Part shown: positions 49,087-60,630 of the stretch, piece after piece
How the letters are laid out: the number at the start of each line of letters is the position of its first letter
Numbering within the stretch: position 1 is the first letter of the stretch
Assembly (NCBI RefSeq): GCF_003255815.1
Contig: NC_037680.1
Span: 13,724,995-13,788,994, forward strand
DNA: 64,000 nucleotides
Direction: 5' to 3'
Origin: Theropithecus gelada
Taxonomy: Eukaryota > Chordata > Mammalia > Primates > Cercopithecidae
Notes under the pieces: model-generated
What the model was told of the DNA's origin: nothing
Seen by the model: only the letters and a program-made list of their open reading frames with translations
Databases searched by the model: none
Program-made: the position numbers and the translations under genes

Positions 49087-50327
49087 AAGATTTTTAGTTT
49101 CTTAATTTTAATGTGTTGCTTTGTTACAGGATATACTTTGTAGTTAAATTTTTAGAGAAGATGGATGCTAGATTTTATTCAATTGTTGGGTCCTTGAGCA
49201 GAATTATTAAGGCTACCAGACAACTACAGTGATGCTGCTGTCTATAATCAATACTTGAAATTGCCATTTCTGTTACTTTAGAAATTAGTGAGGATGTAAA
49301 TGAAAACTGATAACAAAATGTATTTATGGTGTTATCAGGGAAACAATTTCATTGCACTTTAGCTGTTGAAGTCTGTATAGGTGGTGTTCTAGTTCAGTTC
49401 ATCTTTGTAAAAACTTTTCAATACTCTGAAGCTAGATGATTATTTTTATCTAGTTCTTTAAAAAATAAAAAATAAAAACTTTGGGGGTTAGCATCTAGTA
49501 AATTACATGAGTCTTTAGCTAATTAGTATACCTAAAAGAATCCTTTTAGGATCAGGAGACAAAATACAATTCATATTCACTACTTAGAGCTTATCATTGT
49601 AGATTCTTGTTAAGTAAAAAAGTTTACTTGATAAAAGTAAATTTGTGCACTTAACTTACCACTTAAATTACCAACAGTCAGTTTAGGTGTTTGCTTTGTG
49701 ACCTTGAGCAGATTAGTTGGTTTGTTTAATGATCTGTCAAGTGACCTTAATCAAACAGTGAAGAAATAATCTAAAAAATTACTGTATAACTCCATTTGTC
49801 TGTGTCTTTGACACATTCAAAAGTGGTTCTCTCCCCTGCCTTTTTTTTAAATCCCCAGCAGGAACAGTTTCATGGGAATGGAACCTCTGCAGATGCATAG
49901 AGCCCCATGCTTGTGTTAATATTCTGTTATTACCAACTTGAAATTCTTAATTGTTTTTTTTGTTGTTTGTTTGTTTGTTTTTGTTTTTGTTTTTAACAAG
50001 GGGCCCTACATATTTTCCATTTACTCTGGGCTCATGTTATGTAGCAGCTCCTGGTCCTGAGAAACTAGTTGTCATAATAGATTGCAATATGCCCTGAATA
50101 GTAATTGTTCTATGTTATCTAAGTGTGTGACTCTATAATCTTTGCAATTGTAGAAGAAATCCTTGTAGGCAGATTTTATTTCAATATATTTTAGTGAGGG
50201 AATGTAGGTAACTTGGGCTAAAATGTTATTTCATAATAGATGGTTTTAGGGATTTACCATGTAATCAAAATTTTAGCGTTTTAGAGCATAAAAGTACTTG
50301 CTTAAATTTTTTTTTTAATCTTATTAG
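49087..50327. other. intron, no feature recognised
   Basis: Contains a (TTTG)n run at 49959-49994 and leads to the two acceptors at 50327 and 50372. Confidence 0.6.
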
Positions 50328-50372
50328 ATGAAATGAATTCAGAGCAGGATTTAACTCCTTGTGCCATTACAG
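50328..50372 (+). CDS. R3HDM1: possible 15-codon exon extension (alternative 3' splice site)
   Basis: The tract ttttttttttaatcttattag (50308-50327) is a better-looking acceptor than the one at 50372. If it is used, the carried-over G joins to read DEMNSEQDLTPCAIT, then enters the known exon in the same frame. The 45-nt length keeps the frame and contains no stop. I do not recall this peptide as part of the canonical human protein, so it is a predicted isoform segment rather than established. Confidence 0.5.
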
Positions 50373-50527
50373 GTTTTCAAGTTATACCCAACCAGCAGCA
50401 AAACTACCAAGGAATAGTTGGAGTTCAGCAACCCCAGAGTCAGAGCCTAGTCAGTGGCCAACCCAACAGCATTGGAAATCAGATTCAAGGAGTAGTCATC
50501 CCCTATACTTCAGTGCCAACATATCAG
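50373..50527 (+). CDS. R3HDM1: R3HDM1 Gln-rich exon
   Basis: A 155-nt exon using acceptor gtgccattacag and donor gtacag. It completes Gly and encodes FQVIPNQQQNYQGIVGVQQP, followed by QSQSLVSGQPNSIGNQIQG and VVIPYTSVPTYQ. It ends in phase 0. A stronger pyrimidine tract and a second AG lie 45 nt upstream (50327) and give an in-frame longer form, listed separately. The Gln/Ser/Asn composition is typical of the low-complexity tail of this RNA-binding family. Confidence 0.94.
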
Positions 50528-51047
50528 GTACAGTGTCTCTTTTATGTACTTTGGGTAGAGATGATTTTGAATAAATTAAGTGCACAACTACAATACATCT
50601 TCTATGCTCTCCTTTTAATACAGGAAAAACACTTCTGTAATATACAACTTTATAGTCTTAAGAGTTTTATTAGTCATAGCAGCTTTGTTTTATCCTCATT
50701 TTATTGCAGTATTCATTTATTAATGTTTAGGATCTGCAACACATGGGTATTGGCAAGTAAATATTGTCTGGCATTGTCTTATGTTTCCAGCAATACAGGT
50801 AGATGAGCAAATGTCTTATTCTATTCCTCAGCTCTTTAGAAAGTCCTCATTGCTGGGAGAGAGAAATAGGAGGGAAAATAGAGGTTGGCGGTCAGTATTT
50901 GAAATAGAGATACAGCATATACCTTGAATCTGTAGTTATAGAATAGGAAAATATGTGCAGTTTCCTGTGCTGTGACTGATTTTTTTCCTTCCTCTCCATC
51001 CCAAAAAGCAATGATATGTCTCATATTTTAAAATGTTACAGATTTTA
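50528..51047. other. intron, no feature recognised
   Basis: The coding frame of the preceding exon happens to stay open to 50806, but there is a good donor at 50528 and no similarity beyond it. Confidence 0.6.
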
Positions 51048-51330
51048 GGCCGGGCACAGTGACTCACACCTGTAATCCCAGCATTTTGAGAGGTATAGGC
51101 AGGCAGATTACTTGAGGTCAAGAGTTCGAGGTCAGCTTGGCCAACATGGTGAAACCCTGTTTCTACTGAAAATACAAAAAATAGCTGGGCAAGGTGGCAG
51201 GGCCTACAATTCCAGCTACTTGGAAGGCTGAGGCAGGAGAATTGCTTAAACCCAGGAAGTGGAGGTTGCAGTGAGCTACCACTGCACTCCAGCCTGGGCA
51301 ACAGGGAGACTCCATCTCAGAAATAAAAAC
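51048..51330 (+). mobile_element. Alu (AluS-like)
   Basis: Perfect 18-bp target duplication aaaatgttacagatttta at 51030 and 51331. Small deletions in the right monomer. Confidence 0.96.
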
Positions 51331-51530
51331 AAAATGTTACAGATTTTAATTTATAGTTCTAAAGCAGAAATACCTATTATTTCATAAATAAGCACGTGTC
51401 TTCAATATAATATGACACATTTTTCAAAAATTTGTTTTACCTTCCTTTATCTTTATGGAGTGACTTACAAGAGGGTTTATTTTATTAGCCTCATTGTTTT
51501 TCATAGCTGAGTCTGATTTTAAGAACTCCA

Positions 51531-51853
51531 GGCCAGGACCAGGTGCGCTGGCTCATGTCTGTTAATCCTAGCACTTTGGGAGGCCAAGGTAGCTGGATCA
51601 TTTGAGGTCAGGAGGGTGAGACCATCCTGGCCAACATAGTGAAACCCCATTTCTATGAAAAATACAAAAATTAGCCGGCCGTGGTGGCAGGCGCTTGTAA
51701 TGTCAGCTACTCAGAAGGCTGAGGCAGGAGAATCACTTGAACCTGGAGGCAAAGGTTGCAGTGAGCTGAGATTGCGCCACTGCATTCCGACTGCACCACT
51801 GCATTCCGGTCTGGGTGACAGAGAGAGACTCAGTCACAAAAAGAGAGAGAGAG
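51531..51853 (+). mobile_element. Alu with internal 22-bp duplication
   Basis: ccactgcattccgactgcac is followed at once by cactgcattccggtctgggt. The tail is AAAAAGAGAGAGAGAGAG. Target duplication gaactcca. Confidence 0.94.
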
Positions 51854-51892
51854 AGAACTCCAAAGACCACTTTCATTTGTCTCAACAAGGAG

Positions 51893-51970
51893 AGAATAGC
51901 CTAGTTGGGAAGATGGGGAATAGCCTAGTTGGGAAGATAAAATACACGTATTTTATGTATTTTATCTAAA
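51893..51970 (+). repeat. 23-bp tandem duplication next to a palindrome
   Basis: gaatagcctagttgggaaga occurs twice in a row, then agataaaatac ... gtattttatct (51936-51967) forms an 11-bp perfect inverted repeat. Confidence 0.85.
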
Positions 51971-52955
51971 CACATGTAAACAGATTGGTGATAGTGTACA
52001 GATTAGTAACTGAGGATCAGCATGAAATACAGCAATGAACAGGTTAAGGACTTGATTTGAAGCCTTCTGGGAAGTTAGAAACCTTTAGCTCTTCAAAGAA
52101 AATGACGGGCATAAATTGGTTAAGATGACATTCTGAGAATGAAGAAGAGTATAAGCAAAGGTGCAAGCATATTCCATATAATTTCAGAAAGTTGAAATTA
52201 AAGTGTGAAATGTGAGATTGTCAAATGTTGTTGAGCCCCAAGTGTATGTCCAGTTTTGAGGACCCTTGACCATAGAACACATCTACAAAAGAAAGAAAAG
52301 ATACATCATGAAAACTGGGTTTTCCATCTTCATTTTCTCTCACATCCCCCATGCTTCTGACCCCTTATCCTCCATCCTTGAGCCTAGGCACATGAGCCTG
52401 CCCTTTGTCTGTTTCCCCATAGTTAAGCATTAAACAGGATTGGCACCAAGCCAGAAGCCTTCCCTCCTGAAAGACTCTGGTTATAGTATCTAATCCAATA
52501 CAGAGTTGAGCATATAAGATCTGCCCTTAATCTTTGGGGGCTTACATCTAGTAAGAGAAATGTCATTTTTAAACAAATCACAGCCTAATTAGTGTAGTTC
52601 TTTTTTAAATTGACTGGGTATTGAAACCATTCCAGAGCTAAGGTAGTGGTCATAATTTCTACAGCATACATTTTTACATTTTAACATTATTTTCTCATTG
52701 TATTTAATGTAATTCTCACATTGGCTCAATGATTGTAGGAAGTATTGCTCTGGCCAGCTATCAATAATAGTCATCTGCTTTAAAGTATGACTCCTACTAC
52801 ATTTGGTAATCAAGCTGGGTAGTGATAAACTGTCATCTAAAAAATAAGCCAGAAAAGTCATCTGTCCTACACCTCCTGAGCCAGAGGATATGGATTTGAA
52901 CTCTGACTTTCCCTCCAGTGCATTCTATGCCTGTACATTTCTCTAATAGTGGTCG
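51971..52955. other. intron, no feature recognised
   Basis: No exon, RNA gene or clear repeat. Confidence 0.55.
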
Positions 52956-53024
52956 CTTGCTCACTCTATCTCGCTCGCTCGCTGTCTCTCCTTCTCTCTC
53001 CCGCTTCCTCCCTCCCTCCTTCTC
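52956..53024 (+). repeat. polypyrimidine (CT)n-rich tract
   Basis: tcgctcgctcgctgtctctc and cctccctccctccttctctt. It directly precedes the Alu tail. Confidence 0.88.
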
Positions 53025-53025
53025 T

Positions 53026-53314
53026 TTGTTTTTGAGATAGAGTCTTGTTCTGTCACGCAAGCTGGAGTGCAGTGGCGCGATCTTGGCCACTACAACCTCT
53101 GCCTCCTCCCAGGCTCAAGTGATTCTCTTGCTTCAGCCTCCCAAGTAGCTGGGATTACAGGCGTGTGCCAGCACACCTGGCTAATTTTTGTATTTTTAGA
53201 GATGGTGTTTTACCATGTTGGCCAGGCTGGTCTGGAACTCCTGACCTCAAGTGATCTACCCTCCTCAGCCTCCCAAAGTGCTGGGATTACAGGCATGAGC
53301 CACTGCACCCGGCC
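53026..53314 (-). mobile_element. Alu (AluS-like)
   Basis: Complete reversed body from tttgagatagagtcttgttc to gcacccggcc. Confidence 0.95.
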
Positions 53315-53359
53315 AATCATTACCTTTTAAATCATAGAGCCAGGTATAGAGAACAGTGA

Positions 53360-53775
53360 GGTGATTCTAGAACTGAGTTTCTGGAGCCACAAGGTTTGAA
53401 TTCTGACTTTTCTACTTACTAATCTAAGGTCTTATAGCTAGTAAGTGGGAAAGTCAGGATTCAAACTCATGCCATCTATTTAGCCATCTACAAAATAGAT
53501 GATAAAAGTACCTTCAGGCTGGGTGCAGTGGTTCACGCCTGTAATCCCAGCACTGTGGGAGGCCGAGGTGGGCGGATCACCTGACGTCAGGAGTTTGAGA
53601 CCAGCCTGGCCAACATGGTGAAACGCCATCTCTACTAAAAAAATACCTTCTTAGATTGTTCAGAAGCCTTAATGAGATAATACACATAAAGCACTTAGAA
53701 CTTAAAACATGGCAGTAAATACCCAATAATGTTAACCCTCCTATCATTACTATTACTAACATCATCATCATCAAT
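53360..53775 (+). mobile_element. MIR, split by a truncated Alu
   Basis: tttctggagccacaaggttt, then ctacaaaatagatgataaaa before the Alu and taatgagataatacacataa afterwards are successive parts of a sense MIR. A reversed MIR-like piece (tagctagtaagtgggaaagt) lies within. Ends in an ATC-rich stretch. Confidence 0.65.
53517..53641 (+). mobile_element. Alu left monomer only
   Basis: ggctgggtgcagtggttcac to ctctactaaaaaa. Target duplication taccttc on both sides, so the monomeric A-rich end served as the tail. Confidence 0.92.
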
Positions 53776-53796
53776 GGTTATAGTGGTTATATTGGC

Positions 53797-54088
53797 TTTT
53801 TTTTTTTGAGACAGAGTCTCACTCTGTCGCCTAGGCTAGAGTGCAGTGGCCCAATCTCGACTCACTGCAACCTCTGCCTCCTGGTTCAAGCAATTCTTGT
53901 ACCTCAGCCTCCTGAGTAACTGGGATTACAGGCACGCGCCACCACTCCTGGCTAATTTTTGTATTTTAGCAGAGACGGGGTTTCACCGTGTTGTTCAGGA
54001 TGGTCTCGAACTCCTGAGCTCAGGCAATCTGCCCACCTTAGCCTTCTGAAGTGCTGGGATTATAGGTGTGAGCCACCGCGCCCAGCCT
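53797..54088 (-). mobile_element. Alu (AluS-like)
   Basis: Complete reversed body. Target duplication ttggctttt-like at both sides. Confidence 0.95.
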
Positions 54089-54820
54089 GGCTTTCTTTTT
54101 TTTTTTTTTAAATAAAGATCCTTCAAGCCATTGAATATATATTGGCTTTATTTAACAAAATCACTGTAATCAAACTCTAATATTGTGGTACATTTGTAAA
54201 TTAAGAACCTTTTATGCCTGTGTTGTTTCTATCTTAGAAACTGTAGAAACTGGAGAGTGGCAATACAGAATTGTGTTCATGTGATTTCATTTAGATGATA
54301 TAGAAAACAGAATTGAAAGATACACTTGTCTATTGAATGCCTACTATACTAGATCCTTTAATTGTGCTATCTCATAATGGAAATAATACCTCCTTTCTAA
54401 TGGAGGTGGTGTTTCCATTTTTTCTGGTAAGAAGCTAAGGAGCCTCAGAATAGTCACTTGTCCAATATCACTTAGATAGATGACTGATATCACATGTAGG
54501 TACCTTAAGCTCCAAAGGTCTCACTTTTTCTAATCCATTGCATCTCACTGCCATCCTGCCTGATTTTTACTTATTTCTACCTGAGGTAAATTGTGTTACT
54601 CTTTCTATATCAAATGCCCATCCTTATGTGGAAAGTTTCTTTTTCATAATTTAACCTTTTCATAATTCAATGCATCCAGCCTACAGTACGTACATTTACA
54701 AATGCTAGCCAGAAGCAATAGCTAACATAATAAAGTGGTAATGCTGTGGCTGACAGGAAAGCCTGTTGGCAGTGTTAGCTTATTTCTGACTGCTCATGCT
54801 TTCAAAGTTTATGGAGGCTG
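54089..54820. other. intron with possible old MIR/L2 piece
   Basis: 54340-54500 (tgctatctcataatggaaat, ctaaggagcctcagaatagt) resembles a reversed MIR. Otherwise unrecognised. Confidence 0.45.
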
Positions 54821-55122
54821 CTGGGCACGGTGGCTCACGCCTGTAATCCCAGCACTTTGGGAAGCCAAGGTGGGTGGATCACTTGAGGTCAGAAGTTCGA
54901 GACCAGCCTGACCAACGTGGTGAAACCCCATCTCTACTATGTAACAGGTGTTTAAATACAAAAATTAGCTGGGCATGGTGGCACATGCCCGTAGTCCCAG
55001 CTACTCAGGAGGCTGAGGGAGGAGAATTGCTTCAACCTAGGAGGCAGAGTTTACAGTGAGCCAAGATTGCACCACTACACTCCAGCCTGGGCAACAGAGA
55101 AAGACTTCATCTCAAAAAAAAT
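54821..55122 (+). mobile_element. Alu (AluS-like)
   Basis: Target duplication aaagtttatggagg at 54804 and 55123. A 15-nt insertion (atgtaacaggtgttt) splits the ctctacta-aaatacaaaa box. Confidence 0.95.
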
Positions 55123-55207
55123 AAAGTTTATGGAGGTGGAAAACATAAACATTTGCAAGCCTTTGAAAAAAAACCTTTTTCTCTTGAAATTGTCTTTCAA
55201 ATTTTAG

Positions 55208-55360
<153 letters not shown>

Positions 55361-55522
55361 TGAGTATGACTAAGTAACCTAATCTTCCAGCTTCTTATTG
55401 TTTACCAGGATTATGGTCTGTTGCTAGTTTTAAAGTTGACTAAGGGACATTGCTTGAGACCATTGTCTAATGTAGAATAGAAAAAAACTATAATACAATA
55501 TGCTTTTTAAAATATTTCTTTC

Positions 55523-55812
55523 GGCCAGATATGGTGGCTCATGCCTGTAATCCCAGCACTTTGGGAGGCCAAGGCTGGTGGATCACCTGAGGTCAAGTGT
55601 TCAAGACCAGCCTGGCCAACATGGTGAAACCCCGTCTCTACTAGTAAAACAAAAGTTAGCTGGGCGAGGTGGCATACGCCTGTAATCACAACTGCTCAGG
55701 AGGCTAAGGCAGGAGAATCGTTTGAACCTGGGAGGCAGATGTTGTAGTGAGCCAAGATTGTGCCGTTGCACTCTAGCCTGGGCAACAAGAGTGAACTTCT
55801 GTCTCCAAAAAA
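55523..55812 (+). mobile_element. Alu (AluS-like)
   Basis: Body ggccagatatggtggctcat, AT-rich tail, target duplication aatatttctttc. Confidence 0.95.
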
Positions 55813-56280
55813 TATATATATATTTCTTTCAGTAAAATCATTACAAGGAAAGCAGTCCATATAAAACCTAAAGGCAAGTCAAATCTCTCTTGTGCCTAAA
55901 AATTACGCCAATCTTCTGTTATTCACACAAATGGAGTAACAGTTGGCCATAGACTTCAGAGACGGGAGTGTAATATTTAAGGTTTTTATAGGGGTCTGGA
56001 AAAATTGTATTTCCTGTGTATAACTTTAGCAGTGAAATATCTTGCTGAAATATTTCAGGCTTTGGGAAGCTTATTTTTCATCAGTAAGGGGAGGGAAGGC
56101 ATATAAGAGAAGTAAATGATAGTAGTTCTATATTAAAGCAAGTCATGAAGTATTCCATAAGCAGAAATATCTCTGACAAGCCATGTTTTGAAAATACTAA
56201 TCTTTCATTGAATTCGGTCCCTGTAGTTCATTGTTCAGAATGTATTACCAAACCATTGTTCATTTATTCTCATGGCATCC
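55813..56280. other. intron, no feature recognised
   Basis: Unique-looking. Confidence 0.55.
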
Positions 56281-57000
56281 CTGTGTTACCAACCAAGTCC
56301 ATTCTGCCTGCATATAGCAAGCCAATCACTGTGACAGTGGGTTTGCAAAAGAGAAAAGATTTTATTCACAAGGCTGCTTGTGAAAGGAGATGGGAGAACA
56401 AATTTCAAATCTGCCTCTGAAAATAGGGCTTGTGGGTACTTACGGAACAGAGAGTAGGGTGGTCTAAAGTGTGAGAAAATATGATTGATGGGTAGGAAAG
56501 GTGATTGGCAGATTGGAAAGATGAGGTAGTTGGGGTTTCTGCACAAGCATAATCAAGCTACATGGTTCTTCATAGGACGTGTGTGGAGAAAATCGGGTTA
56601 GCATGATCTGAAGGTGGAATTTTAGGCCCTCTGATGCTAAAAGGTCACTCTCTGGGAACCTGTGCAGGCCTAGTTGAAGGGTTCGTGATCTCAACCAGCT
56701 TGGATTGGACATGAGTTACCCCCTGGATCCTGAAAAACAGCTTTAAACACCTGTTATGTAGTTAACCACAGTCAGAAATGTTATCTGTAAGGAAAATGGT
56801 GGGAGTTTAGTTATATATTGCTTGGCCATGTGACTTGCTAGTGGGAGTTTTAAGATTAGCTAAAAGTATCGATTAAAAGCAAACAAAGCCAGTTAAGTTT
56901 GGCAGGCTGATAAGGTTAGCCCTGTTTCGCCTGGGAGGTTGCCAGAGGGGCAGCTGTTCTCCTTTAAAGAATGGGGGCCTAAGTTACCATCACTTATAAG
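56281..57000. repeat. unclassified 0.7-kb block, possibly an old LTR-type repeat
   Basis: This block is clearly less AT-rich and G-rich on the + strand (ggtagttggggtttctgcac, gggaggttgccagaggggca). It reads like a dispersed repeat, perhaps an LTR of an old retroelement, but I cannot name it and see no matching ends. No coding potential is visible. Confidence 0.35.
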
Positions 57001-57009
57001 AGGTTTTTA

Positions 57010-57146
57010 GGCCAGGGATGGTGACTCACACGTGTAATCCCAGCACTTTGGGAGGCAGAGGCGGGTGGATCACTGGCGGTCAGGAGTTCAGGACCAGCCT
57101 AGCCAACATGGTGAAACCCCCTCTCTACTAAAAATACAAAAAATTA
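57010..57146 (+). mobile_element. outer Alu, left part
   Basis: ggccagggatggtgactcac to the linker aaaaaattag, where a younger Alu is inserted. The right part is at 57451-57588. Confidence 0.94.
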
Positions 57147-57450
57147 GGCTGGGCGCGGTGGCTCAGGCCTGTAATCCCAGCACTTTGGGAGGCCGAGACA
57201 GGCGGATCATGAGGTCAGGAGATCCAGACCATCCTGGCTAACACAGTGAAACTCCGTCTCTACTAAAACTACAAAAAAAAAAAAAAAACTAGCCAGGCGT
57301 GGTGGCGGGCGCCTGTAGTCCCAGCTACACGGGGGGCTGAGGCAGGAGAATGGCGTGAACCCGGGGGGTGGAGCTTGCAGTGAGCAGAGATCGCGCCACT
57401 GCACTCCAGCTTGGGCGACAGAGCAAGACTCCGTCTCAAAAAAAAAAAAA
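57147..57450 (+). mobile_element. AluY nested in an older Alu
   Basis: ggctgggcgcggtggctcag, AluY words aggtcaggagatccagacca and catcctggctaacacagtga, and a 17-nt A run in the middle linker. Inserted in the linker of the outer Alu, same place and orientation as the nest at 30360. Confidence 0.95.
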
Positions 57451-57588
57451 TTAGCCAGGCATGTTGGTGGGCACCTGTAATCCCAGGTACTCAGGAGGCT
57501 GAGGCAGAGGTCACAGTGAGCCGAGATGGTGCCATTGCACTCCAGCCTGGGCAACAAGAGCAAAACTCCGTCGCAAAAAAAAATAAAT
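57451..57588 (+). mobile_element. outer Alu, right part
   Basis: ttagccaggcatgttggtgg to caaaactccgtcgcaaaaaa, with a 40-nt deletion around the cttgaacccggga region. Confidence 0.93.
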
Positions 57589-57784
57589 AAATTGTTGTCA
57601 TTCAGTTATGGTTTCAGATGGTATTTGGGGGTGGAGAAGGGATTGACATACTTTGTTGCACTAGAAAAGGGGGGCTTGGTTCTGAGTTTATCAGAACTCA
57701 CCCTCCCCCAAGAGGAACTCACATATTTTCCCTCTCCTTCCATCGTTATGGCTGCCAGTGTTTCAGTGCATGATAGAGGAGGGC

Positions 57785-58096
57785 TTTTTTTTTTTTTTTT
57801 TTTCTTTTGAGACGGAGTCTAACTCTGTTGCCCAGGCTGGAGTGCAGTGGTGCAAGCTCTGCTCACTGCACGCTCTGCATCCCGGGTTCAGGCGATTCTC
57901 CTGCCTCAGTCTCCCAAGTATCTGGGATTACAGGTATGCACTACCATGCCCCACTAATTTTTTTTGTTTGTTTTTTTAATAGAGATGGGGTTTACCATGT
58001 AGGCCAGACTGGTCTCGAACTCCTGACCTCAACTTATCTGCCCGTGTAGACCTCCCAAAATGCTGGGATTACAGGTGTGAACCACCATGCCCGGCC
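57785..58096 (-). mobile_element. Alu (AluS-like)
   Basis: T tail 57785-57803, reversed body to catgcccggcc. Confidence 0.95.
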
Positions 58097-58964
58097 TGGC
58101 CCAGGCTTTTTAAATGGCACATTGATTGTGAATCTCTCAGGCAACCTTGCAATTTTATATCATATTGAGTCCCAGCTCCTTTGAGGTACAACCACTGCAC
58201 AATGAAAATAGAAATATGTACTTCATTAAATTTCCCATTTGTTGTATGAGTTTAAATTTTATAAATAAGGAAAAAAATACTCTGAATCTGAGTTTTTTAC
58301 CCTGATAAATCTAAGTTTGGGATCTAGAAGGCCAATTCAGTTTCCAAACTGTCAGAGGCAGAAATCTGTGCTAAAGTAGGTTGAAATGAGGAGTGAGGAA
58401 ATTCATGAATTATCTACTTTTTGAACCAAAGTTTAATTTTTTATTTATCAGAGAATACTACCAAAGTTATCATTTCTGTGTGAGGCAGAGGCTGAGAGAT
58501 GGGTACTAAGTCATCCTTTGTAGGCCTGCATACTGGGAGGAGGGGCTTTCATGAGGGAAGGATATCAAGCCTGTAAGAACCTATTTAAGACGCCTTACGC
58601 TTTCACACTTTTTCACGTTTGTTAGACTTGTCGGTCCCTTGAAACAGAAAAGATTTTGTGTGCTTGACTTGTGAGAGAGCTGGCCATAAGAGTGTGGATA
58701 CAGGTGAGAGAGCATAATTATGTTCCTGCCTCTATAGTGAGACTTATTTTAAAGATAAGGGCAGAATCCAAAAGCTGTCAAATGGGTGCTGATGAGTACA
58801 CTTTGGAAACATCCTTGGTTTTAGTCCCTGGGCCTGCTTCGCAAAGGAAATAAAAAATTTGAAGAGCTAGCCTTGGCCTGAGGGATAGCCTAGAGCACAG
58901 AAATTAAAAGATAGATGAGATTCTCCAACAACCTCCAACGTGAATCTTGATTAAAAGTCTTTGG
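58097..58964. other. intron, no feature recognised
   Basis: Possibly a further part of the unclassified block (gggaggaggggctttcatga). No gene. Confidence 0.45.
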
Positions 58965-59266
58965 TGCTGGGCACAGTGGCTCACACCTGTAATTCCAGCA
59001 CTTTGGGAGGCTGAGGCGGGTGGATCACTTGAGATCAGGAATTCAAGACCAGTCTGGCCAACATGGTGAAACCTCAACTCTACTAAAAATACAAAAATTA
59101 GCCAGGCATAGTGGCAAGCACATGTAATCCCAGCTACTCGGGAAGCTGAGGCAGGAGAATTGCTTGAACCTGGGAGACAGAGGTTGCAGTGAGCTCAGAT
59201 TGCACCACAGCACTTCAGCCTGGGCAACAGAAGGAGACTCAGCCTCAAAAAAATAAAATAAAATAA
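58965..59266 (+). mobile_element. Alu (AluS-like)
   Basis: Target duplication aaaagtctttgg-like at 58952 and 59264, with (AAAAT)n tail. Confidence 0.95.
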
Positions 59267-59535
59267 AGTCTTTGGAATTACCCACAGCTTAGAGCTGTGA
59301 CTCATATGAGGCAGATAAACTTGAAATAAGATAGGTGTAAGCTGACAGTAGTGATTGGTTACCATGTGACAAACTAGCATTGATCTGTTCCAGGTGTAGA
59401 GTGCCAATGTGAGAAATTGAATGGGTTGTACATGACGCAGGGAATGTGTATTCTGTCAGACTCTATCTTGGTACATTTTGGACTAGTTACTTGGTAGGAA
59501 GTCAAGTCATGTACAGAAATAATTAAAGATCTCTG
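59267..59535. other. intron, no feature recognised
   Basis: Short stretch between two + strand Alus. Confidence 0.55.
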
Positions 59536-59840
59536 ACCGGCTGCAGTGGCTCACACCTGTAATCCCTGCACTTTGGGAGGCCAAGGCAGGCGGATCACTT
59601 GAAGTCAGGAGTTTGAGACCAGCCTAGCCAACATGGTGAGACCCTGTCTCCACTAAAAATACAAAAACTAGCCAGGCGCAGTGGTGGTTGCCTGTAATCC
59701 CAGCTACTCGGGAGGCTGAGGCAGGAGAATCACTTGAACCTGGGAGGTGGAGGTTGTAGTGAGCCAAGATCATACCACTGCACTTCAGCCTGGGCAGCAG
59801 AGTGAAACCCCATCTCCAAAAAAAAAGAAAAAAAAAACCC
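59536..59840 (+). mobile_element. Alu (AluS-like)
   Basis: Target duplication attaaagatctct at 59522 and 59857. Tail with interruptions. Confidence 0.95.
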
Positions 59841-60186
59841 AACAACACAGAATTCATTAAAGATCTCTTTGGGTGAAAAAAAAATCATAATTAATTGATT
59901 AATTTTTTAAAACATAGCAGCATTCTTCACAGAAAATGTCATTTCTGCTTCTGGGCAATATTTAATAGACAAATCACCATAATATTTCAAGTTTACTTGG
60001 AACTATCACTTAAAATGTCAACTATTGGTAATTTTTATTAATCAGATAGTTGAATTACCATCTAAGGGCTAATGAATGGAGGCAATTCAGAAATCTAGAC
60101 TTAGTGGCTTATATAAATTACATTTTATCCTACATATTTCAGTATATTTACATGAAAAGCAGGGGTTGATCTAATTACTGAAGCAC

Positions 60187-60230
60187 CAGCTGGGTGTGGT
60201 GGCCGGGCAACAGAGTGATACTCTGTCTCA
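60187..60230 (+). mobile_element. Alu remnant with nearly all of the body deleted
   Basis: agctgggtgtggtggc joins ccgggcaacagagtgatact, removing about 200 nt between short similar words. A tail of (AAAT)n and (CATA)n follows to 60270. Confidence 0.85.
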
Positions 60231-60272
60231 TAAATAAATAAATACATACATACACACATACATACTCACTCA
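60231..60272 (+). repeat. (AAAT)n/(ACAT)n microsatellite
   Basis: taaataaataaatacataca tacacacatacatac, the expanded tail of the Alu remnant. Confidence 0.88.
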
Positions 60273-60579
60273 AGCACCTGAAACAGGGCATGGCGTTAAA
60301 GTCAGAGCTTGGTAAATCTATACTGAATGAACATATTTCTTAAATGTCAAAGGCCAGCTTGCACATGTGTATATGTACATAGACATCATTAACTGTTGGC
60401 CTCAATTTTATTTTGTTTCTGTAACCTCTCTATGCTTTTTAAATTTTTCATCAATTTTTTTTAATTACAAAACAAATAATGCTGTTAATATAAGTGAAGC
60501 AATACAGAGATGTGTAAAGGGAAAGGTAATCATCATGCCCTACTCCACCGCCCATCACCAGGTAACCAGCATTCACAGG
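60273..60579. other. intron, possible old L1 pieces
   Basis: aagggaaaggtaatcatcat region has no clear family. Confidence 0.4.
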
Positions 60580-60630
60580 TGCCTAGGCGACAGGGTGAGA
60601 CTGTCTCAAAAAATACATAAAATAAAATAG
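60580..60630 (+). mobile_element. Alu 3' end fragment
   Basis: ggtgcctaggcgacagggtg agactgtctcaaaaaatac. Only the last 45 nt. Confidence 0.8.

Noticed and set aside
50333..50806. 157-codon frame beginning with Met as an independent gene
   Set aside because: It is R3HDM1 exon 50373-50527 read through its donor, plus the upstream 45-nt alternative segment. The Met is internal.
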